Assembly (NCBI RefSeq): GCF_001613325.1
Contig: NZ_BDCD01000017.1
Location: forward strand, 186,001 to 250,000
Source: Nocardia yamanashiensis NBRC 100130
Lineage (GTDB): Bacteria; Actinomycetota; Actinomycetes; Mycobacteriales; Mycobacteriaceae
Reading direction: 5' to 3'
DNA: 64,000 nt
Shown here: positions 24,429-32,786 of the stretch, piece by piece
How positions within the stretch are numbered: position 1 is the stretch's first letter
Layout of the letters: every line of letters begins with the position of its first letter
Notes under the pieces: generated by a model
The model's database searches: none
Told to the model about the DNA's origin: nothing
Seen by the model: the letters and a program-made list of their open reading frames with translations, nothing else
Translations under genes and position numbers: made by a program

Positions 24429-25820
24429 ATGGGAGTGAACGAGATCGCCGCCGCCGGGATCGCACGGCAGCGCGAGGCCCTCGACGGCGCGGCCGTATCG
24501 GCGACGGAACTGGTGGCGGCCACGCTGGACCGCATCGAGGCCGCGGCGGATCTCGGCGCGTTCACCCGGGTGCTGCGCGAGGCGGCGCTGGCCGAGGCCG
24601 CCGAACGGGACAAGGAACGCGCGGCGGGCGCGGAACTCGGCCCGCTGCACGGCATTCCGATCGCGATCAAGGACGAGATCGACGTGGCGGGCGTGGTGAC
24701 CAGCTTCGGCACCCGCGCCAACCGCACCCCGGCGCGCGCGGATGCCGAGGTGGTGCGCCGACTACGCGCGGCCGGCGCGGTGATCGTCGGCAAGACGGCC
24801 ATGCCGGAGTTCGGGCAGTGGCCGTTCACGGAATCGAGCACCTATGGGGTGACCCGCAATCCGTGGAATCGGGAGTTCAGCACGGGCGGGTCCAGCGGCG
24901 GCTCGGCCGCGGCGGTGGCGGCGGGGCTGGTACCGGCGGCGCTGGGTGGCGACGGCGGCGGATCGATCCGGATTCCCGCGGCCTGCTGCGGATTGTTCGG
25001 TTTGAAACCGCAGCGCGGGCGGGTGCCGGTCGCACCCAACGAACACCTCTGGTGGGCCTTGGGCGTCGCCGGCCCACTGACCCGGAGCGTGTCGGACTCG
25101 GCGCTGGTCTACGACGTGATTCGCGGTGGCGCACCGCAGGATCGCTTCCAGGCCGCGGAGCCGATCATGTCCTTCACGGCCGCCGCCCGGCGTGATCCGG
25201 GCGTGCTCCGCATCGGCTATACAACGAAAGCTCCTGCGGCGCTGACGAAACCGCACCCGGAGAACGTGCGTGCGGTCCGCGAGACCGCGGAACTCCTGGC
25301 CCGCCTGGGACATTCGGTCTTCGAAGTGGACCCCGCCTTCCCCGACGCCACCGCCGCCTTCCTCCCCCAATTCTTCGGCGGCGTCCGCGCCGAGGCCGCC
25401 GCGGTCGACGATCCGGCGCTGCTGGAGCGCCGCACCCGCGAAACCGTGCGCCTCGGCGCCTGGGCCCGGCAGCCGGTGATCGAATGGGCCATCCGGCACG
25501 GAGAAGCGTTGGCGCGCAAGGCCGAAGCCCTCTTCGGCGACTACGACCTGCTGCTCACCCCGACCATTACCGGCCGCCCGCCCCGGCTGGGCGTCCTGGA
25601 CGGCGGCGGCACCGCCCGCGCCATGCTGGCCGCGCTGCCGATGATCGCCTACACCAGCTTCTGGAACGTGACGGGCCATCCCGCCGCCGCCCTCCCCGCC
25701 GGCCTGGGCACGGACGGCCTGCCGCTGTCGGTCCAGCTCATCGCCCCGGCGAACGGTGAAACCACCATCCTCCCGGTCGCCGCCCAACTCGAACAGGCCC
25801 GCCCGCACCCGACCCTCTAG
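24429..25820 (+). CDS. Amidase-signature family hydrolase
   Basis: A 463-residue amidase with the Ser-cisSer-Lys triad: the Lys in LHGIPIAIKDEIDVAG, the cis-Ser in STGGSSGGSAAAVA and the nucleophile Ser in GDGGGSIRIPAACCGLFGLKP. It resembles GatA-like general amidases, but no GatB/GatC is near, so a small-molecule amide is the likely substrate. There is no signal peptide. ATG 24429 is chosen because an earlier in-frame codon lies inside the preceding hairpin. It converges with the rhodanese gene, the stops being 10 nt apart. Confidence 0.9.
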   Translation: MGVNEIAAAGIARQREALDGAAVSATELVAATLDRIEAAADLGAFTRVLREAALAEAAERDKERAAGAELGPLHGIPIAIKDEIDVAGVVTSFGTRANRTPARADAEVVRRLRAAGAVIVGKTAMPEFGQWPFTESSTYGVTRNPWNREFSTGGSSGGSAAAVAAGLVPAALGGDGGGSIRIPAACCGLFGLKPQRGRVPVAPNEHLWWALGVAGPLTRSVSDSALVYDVIRGGAPQDRFQAAEPIMSFTAAARRDPGVLRIGYTTKAPAALTKPHPENVRAVRETAELLARLGHSVFEVDPAFPDATAAFLPQFFGGVRAEAAAVDDPALLERRTRETVRLGAWARQPVIEWAIRHGEALARKAEALFGDYDLLLTPTITGRPPRLGVLDGGGTARAMLAALPMIAYTSFWNVTGHPAAALPAGLGTDGLPLSVQLIAPANGETTILPVAAQLEQARPHPTL

Positions 25821-25830
25821 CCCCGGGGCG

Positions 25831-26154
25831 TCAGGACTCGATCGGCAGTCCCGCTTCGCTCCAATCCTGAATCCCCTCGCGGTATTTGCGCACGTTGGTG
25901 TAGCCGAGCCCCTCCAGGCGGGTCGCCACCTGCTGGCTGTTCGCGCACGCGGGATTCGAGCAGTAGGTGACGATGGCGGCGTCGAGATCGGGCAGCAGGA
26001 TCGGCGCCTGTGCCTCCACATCGTCGTCGACCAGCGCCACCGCGCCCGGCAGGTGCGCCTTGGCGTAGTACTCGCCGCCGAGGGTGTCGAGCACGATCAC
26101 GCTCCCGGCCTCGATTTCCTTGACGAGCTCGTCACGAGTGATCAACGCGGTCAT
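25831..26154 (-). CDS. Single-domain rhodanese-like sulfurtransferase
   Basis: A 107-residue rhodanese: VIVLDTLGGEYYAKAHLPGAVALVD is the domain start and IVTYCSNPACANSQQVA is the active-site loop with the catalytic Cys after IVTY. It could move sulfane sulfur or simply bind small electrophiles; the loop CSNPAC is shorter in charge than thiosulfate rhodaneses. ATG 26154 has GGAAGG upstream on its strand. It is divergent from a MarR regulator with two near-identical palindromes between, so it is almost certainly MarR-controlled. Confidence 0.87.
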   Translation of the reverse strand: MTALITRDELVKEIEAGSVIVLDTLGGEYYAKAHLPGAVALVDDDVEAQAPILLPDLDAAIVTYCSNPACANSQQVATRLEGLGYTNVRKYREGIQDWSEAGLPIES

Positions 26155-26177
26155 GGGTTTTCCTTCCGAACCGAAAT

Positions 26178-26219
26178 TTATGTGCGTGTGCACGCTACTA
26201 CTTATGTGCGCGCGCACGC
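26178..26219. promoter_or_regulatory. Twin MarR operators, TTATGTGCGYGYGCACGC x2
   Basis: Two 18-bp copies at 26178-26195 and 26202-26219, 24 bp apart, differ at two positions only. Each holds GTGC-N4-GCAC; the second is a fully palindromic GTGCGCGCGCAC. They fill the space between the rhodanese and marR starts, next to a TAGGCT hexamer that could be a -10 element. Expected role: cooperative repression of both genes. Confidence 0.72.
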
Positions 26220-26238
26220 AATAGGCTAGGCTGGGCCC

Positions 26239-26706
26239 GTGCCGAAACCTCCCGCTCGCCACCATCCCGCCGTCGGCGCCTGGGCCGCCCTGCTCCAGGT
26301 GCACGCCAAGCTCGTCCCCGAACTCGACGCCGAATTGCGCCGCGCCACCGGCCTGCCGCTGAGCTGGTACGACGTCCTGCTCGAACTCGACGGCCCGACT
26401 CGATTGCGGATGAGCGACCTCGGCGAACGCGTCGTGCTCAGCCGCACCCGGGTCAGCCGCCTGGTGACCGAACTGGAATCACACGGCCTGGTGCAGCGCG
26501 AAGCCAATCCCGAGGACGGCCGTTCGGCGTTCGTCGCCATCACAGCCGAAGGGCGGCAACGCTTTCGCGAAGCCGCCCCGCACTATCTGGCCGGTATCCA
26601 ACGCCGGTTCGCCGGCAATCTCGACGACGCCGAACTCGACGCGATGGGTTCGGCACTCCGGAAAGTGCTGTCCCCCACCGCGTTACCGCTCACAACGCGC
26701 GACTGA
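26239..26706 (+). CDS. MarR-family regulator
   Basis: A 155-residue MarR protein, GTG start. The winged helix is RMSDLGERVVLSRTRVSRLVTELESHGLVQREANPEDGRSAFVAIT, with the DxRS wing; flanking helices mediate dimerisation (YDVLLELDGP, YLAGIQRRF). It is divergent from the rhodanese gene and preceded by twin palindromes, so it probably represses rhodanese and itself until a reactive small molecule relieves it. Its 3' end overlaps the convergent CocE-type gene by 17 nt. Confidence 0.9.
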   Translation: MPKPPARHHPAVGAWAALLQVHAKLVPELDAELRRATGLPLSWYDVLLELDGPTRLRMSDLGERVVLSRTRVSRLVTELESHGLVQREANPEDGRSAFVAITAEGRQRFREAAPHYLAGIQRRFAGNLDDAELDAMGSALRKVLSPTALPLTTRD

Positions 26707-28726
26707 GCGGCACATTGATCCAGCTCGGCGCGCTCGGATCGAGTTCCACGTGCTGCGGCAGCAGCCCGCTCTCGTTGAGCAGCGGCCGCAACGGCAGCCC
26801 GCGCGGGAAGTTGAACGCGAACACGTCCACCCGCAGCCGATGCCCCGGTTGCAGCACCGCGTCGGTGGCGGTCAATCCCAGATCCAGCTCGGTCCGCTCA
26901 CCCGGCACCAGCGGTTCCCGGTCGGCGAGCGTCAGGAACGGGTACGGATCGATGTAGTCGCCGTTGGCCGACCGGGTCGCCCGGGACTCGTCCACCTTAC
27001 GCAGCGAAGCCGTCAGCTGACCGGAGGTGAGCACGGTCGACTTACCGTCCGGCGCAACGTCATTGAGCGTGGCGCTCCAGTATCCGTCGGTGGCGTCCAG
27101 CACCGTGTTCAGGTGCAGGTTCACCGCCCCGGAGATCAAGGTCGCCTCGCTCACCGGCGCACTGGTGAAGGTGAGCCCGTTGAGCTCCATGGGCCGCGCG
27201 TCCTTGGCGCAGGCATCCAGGATCGCGGTGACGCCGGCGGTGATCTGCGCGCTGTCTCGCGAGCACAGGCTCATGATGCCCGGCCCCACCGTAAGCCGTG
27301 CCGCCGCACCGGGTTCCGCGCTCAGGCTGCCGTCGTGCAGGCTGGTGGCGGTGGTGCCGCTGGGCTCGGCGGAGAGGTACATGCGCCGGTAATCCACCTC
27401 GGCACGCGGGAATTGGCCGGTGCTGGTCCAGCCGCCGCCCTGCTGGAACAGCGTGACCGGGCCGTAGGAGTCGATGTCGTTGTCGATGCCCTTGAGCCAT
27501 TTGTCGAACCACGCGCGCTGCAAGACGTCCAGCCGCGGCGGCGCGCCCGGATTGCCGAACCCGCTGCCCGGATTGGCGTGGTAGGTATCGCCCATGATCA
27601 GCTGCTTCTGCCCGGCGGGCAGCGGAATCGCGTCATAGATGCGCGGTTCGGAGTAGGTGAAGATGTCGTGCCAGCCGCCGTAGACGAAGGTCGGGACCCG
27701 CACGTTCTCCGGATGCCCGAGCCAGGCGGTGCGCAGCGGACTGTCGGTCTCCAGCAACGACTTCAGGGTGTCGGGGATCTCCGGCACCGAATTGATGGTC
27801 AGCGCCTGGATCACGTAGTCGAAGAACGTCAGCGGACTCGTCAGGCGATCGCCCAGCCACTTCCAGTCGAAGTTGCCGCCGAAGATCGACACCAGATCCG
27901 GCATCCACTTCAGCCCGTTCACGCCGAGCAACCACGGTGGGATGAAACCGAATCCGAGCGCGCCGCCGGTGGCCAGCACATCGCGCACCAGGTCGCTGCC
28001 CGGCTCGACCGGGAAGATCGCCTTCAGCGCCGCGGGCTGCCGTTCGGCGGCGTGCACCTGATTGATGGCCGAGTACGAGATCCCGCTCATCCCGATCTTG
28101 CCGTCCGACCAGGACTGCTTGCTCGCCCAGTCGATCACCTCGACGCTGTCGAGCTGTTCGCGCTCCTGGAAGACCTGCCAAACCCCTTCGGAGAAACCGG
28201 TTCCGCGCACATCGGCCACCACCTGGGTGTAGCCGCTCTGCACCAGTTTGCGATCGGCGGCGAACAGCCGCGCGGCCCCGCCCGGTACCACCTTGGTGAG
28301 TTCGGAGAGCCCGCCCAGCCCGACGCCGGAGAGATCGAATCCGTTCAGGAATCCGGTGAGCACATCCGACAGGCCCGGGATGGAGAGCGCCGACTCCGCG
28401 ACCATGGACACGAGTTTCGTGTACGGCGTGAGGTTGACGATGGTCGGCAGCGGCGTATCGACGATATTGCCGGCGGCGTCCATCGGCCGATAGACGTTGG
28501 CCTTCAAGACGGTTCCGTCACTCATGGTGATCGGCACGTCCCAGTCGATGTGCACGCCCGGATACTGCGGTGCGCCGTCGTGGGTGGCGGTCCACGCCGC
28601 GCCGAGCGATCCGGCGTCCGGTTCGGTGGCCGCGGTGACCGGGCTGAGCAATCCGCCCACCACCACCGCGGCCGAGACGGCGGCCAGTGCCCCGGCCGCG
28701 CGACGGCCGGCCTTCTTCAATCGCAT
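26690..28726 (-). CDS. Secreted CocE/NonD-type (X-Pro dipeptidyl-peptidase-like) hydrolase
   Basis: A 678-residue exported serine hydrolase. Signal peptide: GALAAVSAAVVVGGLLSPVTAATEP. Catalytic domain: VNLTPYTKL, VVADVRGTGFSEG, then the nucleophile elbow GMSGISYSAINQV, the acid in YGGWHDIFTYSE and the His in MGDTYHANPG. The C-terminal third is the galactose-binding-like jelly roll of the CocE/PepX family (LQPGHRLRVDVFAFNFPR). It should act outside the cell on esters or peptides. An insertion rich in Gly/Leu follows YTKLVSMVAESAL and may form a lid. The promoter region carries a GGGAAC/GTTCCC palindrome. Confidence 0.87.
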   Translation of the reverse strand: MRLKKAGRRAAGALAAVSAAVVVGGLLSPVTAATEPDAGSLGAAWTATHDGAPQYPGVHIDWDVPITMSDGTVLKANVYRPMDAAGNIVDTPLPTIVNLTPYTKLVSMVAESALSIPGLSDVLTGFLNGFDLSGVGLGGLSELTKVVPGGAARLFAADRKLVQSGYTQVVADVRGTGFSEGVWQVFQEREQLDSVEVIDWASKQSWSDGKIGMSGISYSAINQVHAAERQPAALKAIFPVEPGSDLVRDVLATGGALGFGFIPPWLLGVNGLKWMPDLVSIFGGNFDWKWLGDRLTSPLTFFDYVIQALTINSVPEIPDTLKSLLETDSPLRTAWLGHPENVRVPTFVYGGWHDIFTYSEPRIYDAIPLPAGQKQLIMGDTYHANPGSGFGNPGAPPRLDVLQRAWFDKWLKGIDNDIDSYGPVTLFQQGGGWTSTGQFPRAEVDYRRMYLSAEPSGTTATSLHDGSLSAEPGAAARLTVGPGIMSLCSRDSAQITAGVTAILDACAKDARPMELNGLTFTSAPVSEATLISGAVNLHLNTVLDATDGYWSATLNDVAPDGKSTVLTSGQLTASLRKVDESRATRSANGDYIDPYPFLTLADREPLVPGERTELDLGLTATDAVLQPGHRLRVDVFAFNFPRGLPLRPLLNESGLLPQHVELDPSAPSWINVPLSRAL

Positions 28727-28747
28727 TCGATGCCCCGAGTCGAATCA

Positions 28748-28767
28748 TGGGAACCCCAACGTTCCCA
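28748..28767. promoter_or_regulatory. Palindrome TGGGAAC-N6-GTTCCCA upstream of the CocE-type gene
   Basis: A perfect 7-bp inverted repeat with 6-bp centre, 21 nt before the start of the secreted hydrolase, hence a likely operator. The bound factor is unknown; the next gene on that side is a MarR regulator. Confidence 0.45.
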
Positions 28768-28824
28768 AACTGACTGGACAGTAACTTGTGCCACAACACA
28801 TAGCAAGACGTGGTCTGCGCCACC

Positions 28825-28844
28825 CTGTGCACAAGCTGGCACAG
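28825..28844. promoter_or_regulatory. Inverted repeat CTGTGC-N8-GCACAG
   Basis: Six-bp arms lying between the CocE-type gene start and the 3' end of the MarR gene. It could be a second operator for the hydrolase promoter or a weak hairpin ending the marR transcript; the sequence alone does not decide. Confidence 0.35.
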
Positions 28845-28854
28845 ATGCGACGGA

Positions 28855-29277
28855 TCAGTCCTCGACGAGCCGGGCGAGCAAGTCCCGCAAGGTTTCTCGC
28901 TGCGCAGCCGAGAGCGGGGCGAAGATCTCCGCGGCGGCCGCGCGCCGCGCCGCCGACATCGCCTGCACCGCTTGCCTTCCCGCCTCCGTCGGCGTGACCA
29001 GCGTGGACCGCCGGTTGGCCGGATCGGGCGCCCGGGACACCAGACCCGCGGCGGCCAGCCCGTCGACCACGGTGGTGGCCGAGCGCGGCACGATGCCGAG
29101 GTAGCCCGCCAGCGCGGACATGGACAGCGGCGCGTCGGCATGGCCGAGGATGCGCAGCGCCCGCGCCTGCGACGGGGTCAGGCCGAGCGGTGCGAGCCGG
29201 GCCGTCTGATTGCGCCGGATGCGTTTGGAGGTGCGCAGGAACAGCTCGGGCAGGTCGGGTTCCGGGGCATTCGCCAT
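28855..29277 (-). CDS. MarR-family regulator of the adjacent ABC exporter
   Basis: A 140-residue MarR protein from ATG 29277; a second ATG at 29289 adds four residues. The DNA-binding part is PLSMSALAGYLGIVPRSATTVVDGLAAAGLVSRAPDPANRRSTLVTPT with the usual wing Arg pair. It is head-to-head with the ABC exporter, 85 nt apart, with a TGAGC/GCTCA palindrome between. It therefore most likely represses the exporter and senses its substrate. Confidence 0.88.
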   Translation of the reverse strand: MANAPEPDLPELFLRTSKRIRRNQTARLAPLGLTPSQARALRILGHADAPLSMSALAGYLGIVPRSATTVVDGLAAAGLVSRAPDPANRRSTLVTPTEAGRQAVQAMSAARRAAAAEIFAPLSAAQRETLRDLLARLVED

Positions 29278-29313
29278 GATTCTGAGCATAGATCATTGTT
29301 TCGGGAAGAATTA

Positions 29314-29326
29314 TGAGCCAAGCTCA
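29314..29326. promoter_or_regulatory. Palindrome TGAGC-CAA-GCTCA, MarR operator candidate
   Basis: A perfect 5-bp inverted repeat (within TTATGAGCCAAGCTCAGTTATA) midway between marR and the exporter. Position and symmetry fit a shared operator. Confidence 0.5.
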
Positions 29327-29361
29327 GTTATAGCGCGTAGTTCCTTCGAAAGGAGGCGCCT

Positions 29362-31119
29362 ATGGCTTCCCAACCACAGCTCCGCCGGATCGTCCGGCTG
29401 TTCCACCCGTATCGCGGCCGCCTCGCCCTGGTGGCCGCACTCGTCGGCCTCTCCTCGCTGGCCGGCCTGGCCTCCCCGTTCCTGTTGCGCGGCATCATCG
29501 ACGACGCCCTGCCGCACGGGCGCACCGGCCTGCTCACCGTCCTCGCCGCCGGCATGATCGTGGTCGCCATCGCGACCAGCGTGTTCGGCGTGCTCCAGAC
29601 CTATATCTCGACCGCGGTCGGCCAGGACGTCATGCACGATCTGCGCTCGGCGGTGTACGCCCGGCTGCAATCGATGCCGCTGTCGTTCTTCACCGCCACC
29701 CGCACCGGCGAGGTGCAGTCGCGCATCGCCAACGACATCGGCGGCATGCAGTCCACCGTCACCTCCACGGCCACCTCGCTGGTCTCCAATGCCACCTCGG
29801 TGATCGCGGCCGTCATCGCCATGTTCGCCCTGGAATGGCGGCTCACCCTGGTCTCCCTCGCCATGCTGCCGGTCTTCGTGTGGATCAGCCGCCGGGTCGG
29901 CTCCGAACGCCGGCGCATCACCTCGCAGCGGCAGAAGCAGCTGGCGGCCATGTCGGCCATCGTCGAGGAGTCGCTGTCGGTGAGCGGCATTCTGCTGGCC
30001 CGCACCATGGGGCGCTCCCCCGCGCTGATCGACGATTTCACCCGGGAATCGCGCGGCCTGGTCGATCTGGAGATCCGGTCCTCGATGGCCGGGCGCTGGC
30101 GGCAGTCCACCATCGGCATCGTGATGGCGGCCATGCCCGCGATCATCTACTGGGCGGCCGGGCTGACCTCGGCGTCCGGGCATCCGCTGGTGTCCATCGG
30201 CACGCTGGTCGCCTTCACCACGCTACAGGCCGGGCTGTTGCGGCCCGCGGTGATGCTGCTGTCCACCGGCGTCGAAATCCAAAGCTCCATGGCGCTTTTC
30301 GGGCGCATCTTCGAATACCTGGATCTGCGGCCGGATATCGCGGAACCGGTGAATCCGGTGCCGCTGCCCGCGCAGGTGCGCGGCGAGGTGCGGTTCGACG
30401 GCATCGGGTTCGCCTACGATCCGGCGGACCGGCAGACGCTGCGCGATATCGACCTGACCGTGCCGGCGGGCACCAGCTTGGCCATCGTCGGCGAAACCGG
30501 TTCCGGGAAAACGACTCTCGGCTACCTGACGGCGCGGTTGTACGACCCCACCGCCGGACGGGTCACCCTGGACGGCATCGATATCCGTGAGCTGTCCTTC
30601 GCGGATCTGGCCGCGGCGGTCGGCGTGGTGTCGCAGGAGACCTACCTGTTCCACGCCTCGGTGGCCGACAATCTGCGCTTCGCCAAACCCGACGCGACCG
30701 ACGCGGAATTGCACGCGGCCGCGCGCGCCGCGCAGATCCACGACCACATCGAGTCGCTGCCCGAGGGCTACGACACCATGGTCGGCGAACGCGGCTACCG
30801 CTTCTCCGGCGGCGAGAAGCAGCGCCTGGCGGTGGCGCGCGCCATCCTGCGCAATCCGCCGGTCATGGTGCTGGACGAGGCCACCAGCGCCCTGGACACC
30901 CGCACCGAACGCGAGGTGCAGGCCGCCATCGACGCCCTGGCCGCCGGGCGCACCACCATCACCATCGCCCATCGGCTGTCCACCATTCGCGAGGCCGATC
31001 AGATCGTGGTGCTGGATCGGGGACGGATCGTGGAGCGCGGCACCCATCGGGAACTGCTGGCCCGCAACGGTTTCTACGCCGACCTGCTGGCCCGCGACGA
31101 GGTGCTCGCGGCGGCCTGA
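29362..31119 (+). CDS. ABC exporter half-transporter (MDR/lipid type)
   Basis: A 585-residue fused exporter. The first 310 residues hold six membrane helices (ALVAALVGLSSLAGLASPFLL, VIAAVIAMFAL, IVMAAMPAIIYWAAGL). The nucleotide-binding domain has Walker A GETGSGKTT, Q-loop VVSQETYLF, signature FSGGEKQRLAVARA, Walker B VMVLDEATSALD and the H-loop AHRLST. Active as a homodimer, since no partner half is encoded nearby. It has an excellent AAAGGAGG ribosome site. The divergent MarR gene suggests an inducible efflux role for a toxic or lipid-like substrate. Confidence 0.93.
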   Translation: MASQPQLRRIVRLFHPYRGRLALVAALVGLSSLAGLASPFLLRGIIDDALPHGRTGLLTVLAAGMIVVAIATSVFGVLQTYISTAVGQDVMHDLRSAVYARLQSMPLSFFTATRTGEVQSRIANDIGGMQSTVTSTATSLVSNATSVIAAVIAMFALEWRLTLVSLAMLPVFVWISRRVGSERRRITSQRQKQLAAMSAIVEESLSVSGILLARTMGRSPALIDDFTRESRGLVDLEIRSSMAGRWRQSTIGIVMAAMPAIIYWAAGLTSASGHPLVSIGTLVAFTTLQAGLLRPAVMLLSTGVEIQSSMALFGRIFEYLDLRPDIAEPVNPVPLPAQVRGEVRFDGIGFAYDPADRQTLRDIDLTVPAGTSLAIVGETGSGKTTLGYLTARLYDPTAGRVTLDGIDIRELSFADLAAAVGVVSQETYLFHASVADNLRFAKPDATDAELHAAARAAQIHDHIESLPEGYDTMVGERGYRFSGGEKQRLAVARAILRNPPVMVLDEATSALDTRTEREVQAAIDALAAGRTTITIAHRLSTIREADQIVVLDRGRIVERGTHRELLARNGFYADLLARDEVLAAA

Positions 31120-31145
31120 CCACCGGGGTTGCGCGAACGGTTGCT

Positions 31146-31174
31146 CTGAGTATGCTCAGAAATGAGCCCACTCA
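31146..31174. promoter_or_regulatory. Twin TGAG-N4-CTCA sites, TetR operator candidate
   Basis: Two inverted repeats, CTGAG-TATG-CTCAG (31146-31159) and TGAG-CCCA-CTCA (31163-31174), spaced 16 bp centre to centre, in the short gap before the TetR gene. The arrangement is what a cooperatively binding TetR dimer pair would use. Confidence 0.6.
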
Positions 31175-31202
31175 GAAAACTGTTCGATTTCGGAGGTGGC
31201 AG

Positions 31203-31883
31203 GTGACGATTTCCAGCGAAAACAGCGTCGTCGGCAGGCGCGTGCAGAAGGTGGAGGACAAGCGGTCCCGGATCTTCGAGGCCGCCTCCACCCTGTTTGC
31301 TGAAAACGGCTACGGGCAGGTCACCACCCAGCAGGTCTCCGATCGCGCCGGTATCGCGGCGGGCACCCTGTTCCGCTACGCGGCCTCCAAAGGCGAACTG
31401 CTGCTGATGGTTTACAACGAGCGCTTCCGGCACGCGCTGGAACTGGCCGGGCGGCGCTCGGGGGCCGAACGCGACGCGGGCGCGGCGGCGCTGACGATCA
31501 TGCGGACGATTCTCGACGTCGCCACCGACAATGCCGAGAACACCGTCGTCTACCAGCGGGAACTGCTGTTCGGGTCGCCCACCGACACCTACCGGGCGCA
31601 GGGGCTGGCCATGATCGCGCAGCTGGAAACCATGATCGCCGACCGGCTGGCCGCGGAGGCGCGAGCGCACGGCGCGGCGCCGCCGGACCTGGAGCGACGG
31701 GCTCAGCTGGCGGGCCGCAGCGCATTCGCGGTGCTGAACCTGATCCTCGCCCAACCCGCCACCGGCGCGCACGCCGGCGCGGACGCGGTGAAAGACGTTT
31801 GCGCGCAAGTACTTCAGATTGTCGCCGGGTTCCGCGCGGAGCTCGGATACCACCTCACATCAGGAGAGGAACGACAGGCATGA
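31203..31883 (+). CDS. TetR-family regulator of the fatty-acid unit
   Basis: A 226-residue TetR protein with GTG start and GGAGGTGGCAG site. The HTH is YGQVTTQQVSDRAGIAAGTLFRYAASKGELLL; the rest is a helical ligand domain. Its stop overlaps the start of the 3-hydroxyacyl-CoA dehydrogenase gene (ATGA, 31880-31883), and the oleate hydratase follows. It is therefore expected to control fatty-acid genes and may sense a fatty acid or acyl-CoA. Twin palindromes precede it. Confidence 0.88.
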   Translation: MTISSENSVVGRRVQKVEDKRSRIFEAASTLFAENGYGQVTTQQVSDRAGIAAGTLFRYAASKGELLLMVYNERFRHALELAGRRSGAERDAGAAALTIMRTILDVATDNAENTVVYQRELLFGSPTDTYRAQGLAMIAQLETMIADRLAAEARAHGAAPPDLERRAQLAGRSAFAVLNLILAQPATGAHAGADAVKDVCAQVLQIVAGFRAELGYHLTSGEERQA

Positions 31884-32737
31884 GCATCGAGATCCGGAAG
31901 GTGACCGTACTGGGCACCGGCGTACTGGGTTCCCAGATCGCCTATCAGACAGCGTTTCACGGCTTCGACGTCACCGCGTACGACATCAGTGACGAGGCAT
32001 TGAGCGCGGCGCGCAAGCGGTTCGAAGGGCTGGCCGCGGCCTACAAGAACGACCATATGCCGGGCGCGGACGACAAGGCCGACGCGGTGGCGGCGGGCAT
32101 CGCGCTCACCACCGATCTGGGGGCGGCGGTCAAGGACGCCGATCTGGTGATCGAGGCGGTGCCCGAGGTGCTCTCGCTCAAGCAGGAGACCTATCGCAAA
32201 CTCGGCGAACTCGCCCCGGAGCGCACCATTTTCGCCACCAACTCCTCCACCCTGCTGCCCAGCGCCATGAAGGATTTCACCGGTCGGCCGGACAGGTTCC
32301 TGGCGCTGCATTTCGCCAACCAGGTGTGGAAGATGAACACCGCCGAGGTGATGGGCACCCCGGACACCGATCCGGCGGTATTCCAGGCGGTGGTGGATTT
32401 CGCGCAGGCCATCGGCATGGTGCCCATCGAATTGCACAAGGAGAAGGCGGGTTACGTCCTCAACTCGCTGCTGGTGCCGCTGCTGAACGCCGGAATGGCG
32501 CTGGCCGCAGGCGGATACGCCGAACCCGACGCGGTGGACAAGACCTGGCGGATCGGCACCGGCGCACCGATGGGGCCGTTCCAGATTCTCGACGTCATCG
32601 GGCTCACCACCCCGTACAACATTCTCGCCAACAGCCCGGATCCGGCCGCCGCGCCGCTCGCAGCATGGCTCAAGGCCAACTACATCGATCAGGGCAAGCT
32701 CGGCATCGCCACCGGCGAGGGGTTCTACAAGTACTGA
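31880..32737 (+). CDS. 3-hydroxyacyl-CoA dehydrogenase
   Basis: A 285-residue NAD-dependent enzyme. It has the Rossmann motif VTVLGTGVLGSQIAYQTAFHG and the family segments DADLVIEAVPEVLSLKQ, IFATNSSTLLPSAM and FLALHFANQVWKMNTAEVM (catalytic His in LHFAN), then EKAGYVLNSLL. It oxidises 3-hydroxyacyl-CoA in beta-oxidation. It lacks a fused crotonase domain. Coupling to the TetR gene and to oleate hydratase suggests a role in processing hydroxylated fatty acids. Confidence 0.9.
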   Translation: MSIEIRKVTVLGTGVLGSQIAYQTAFHGFDVTAYDISDEALSAARKRFEGLAAAYKNDHMPGADDKADAVAAGIALTTDLGAAVKDADLVIEAVPEVLSLKQETYRKLGELAPERTIFATNSSTLLPSAMKDFTGRPDRFLALHFANQVWKMNTAEVMGTPDTDPAVFQAVVDFAQAIGMVPIELHKEKAGYVLNSLLVPLLNAGMALAAGGYAEPDAVDKTWRIGTGAPMGPFQILDVIGLTTPYNILANSPDPAAAPLAAWLKANYIDQGKLGIATGEGFYKY

Positions 32738-32786
32738 AAACGGCTGTGTGACAGGCGCTTCGAACCAATCATCGGATAGGAGTCTC

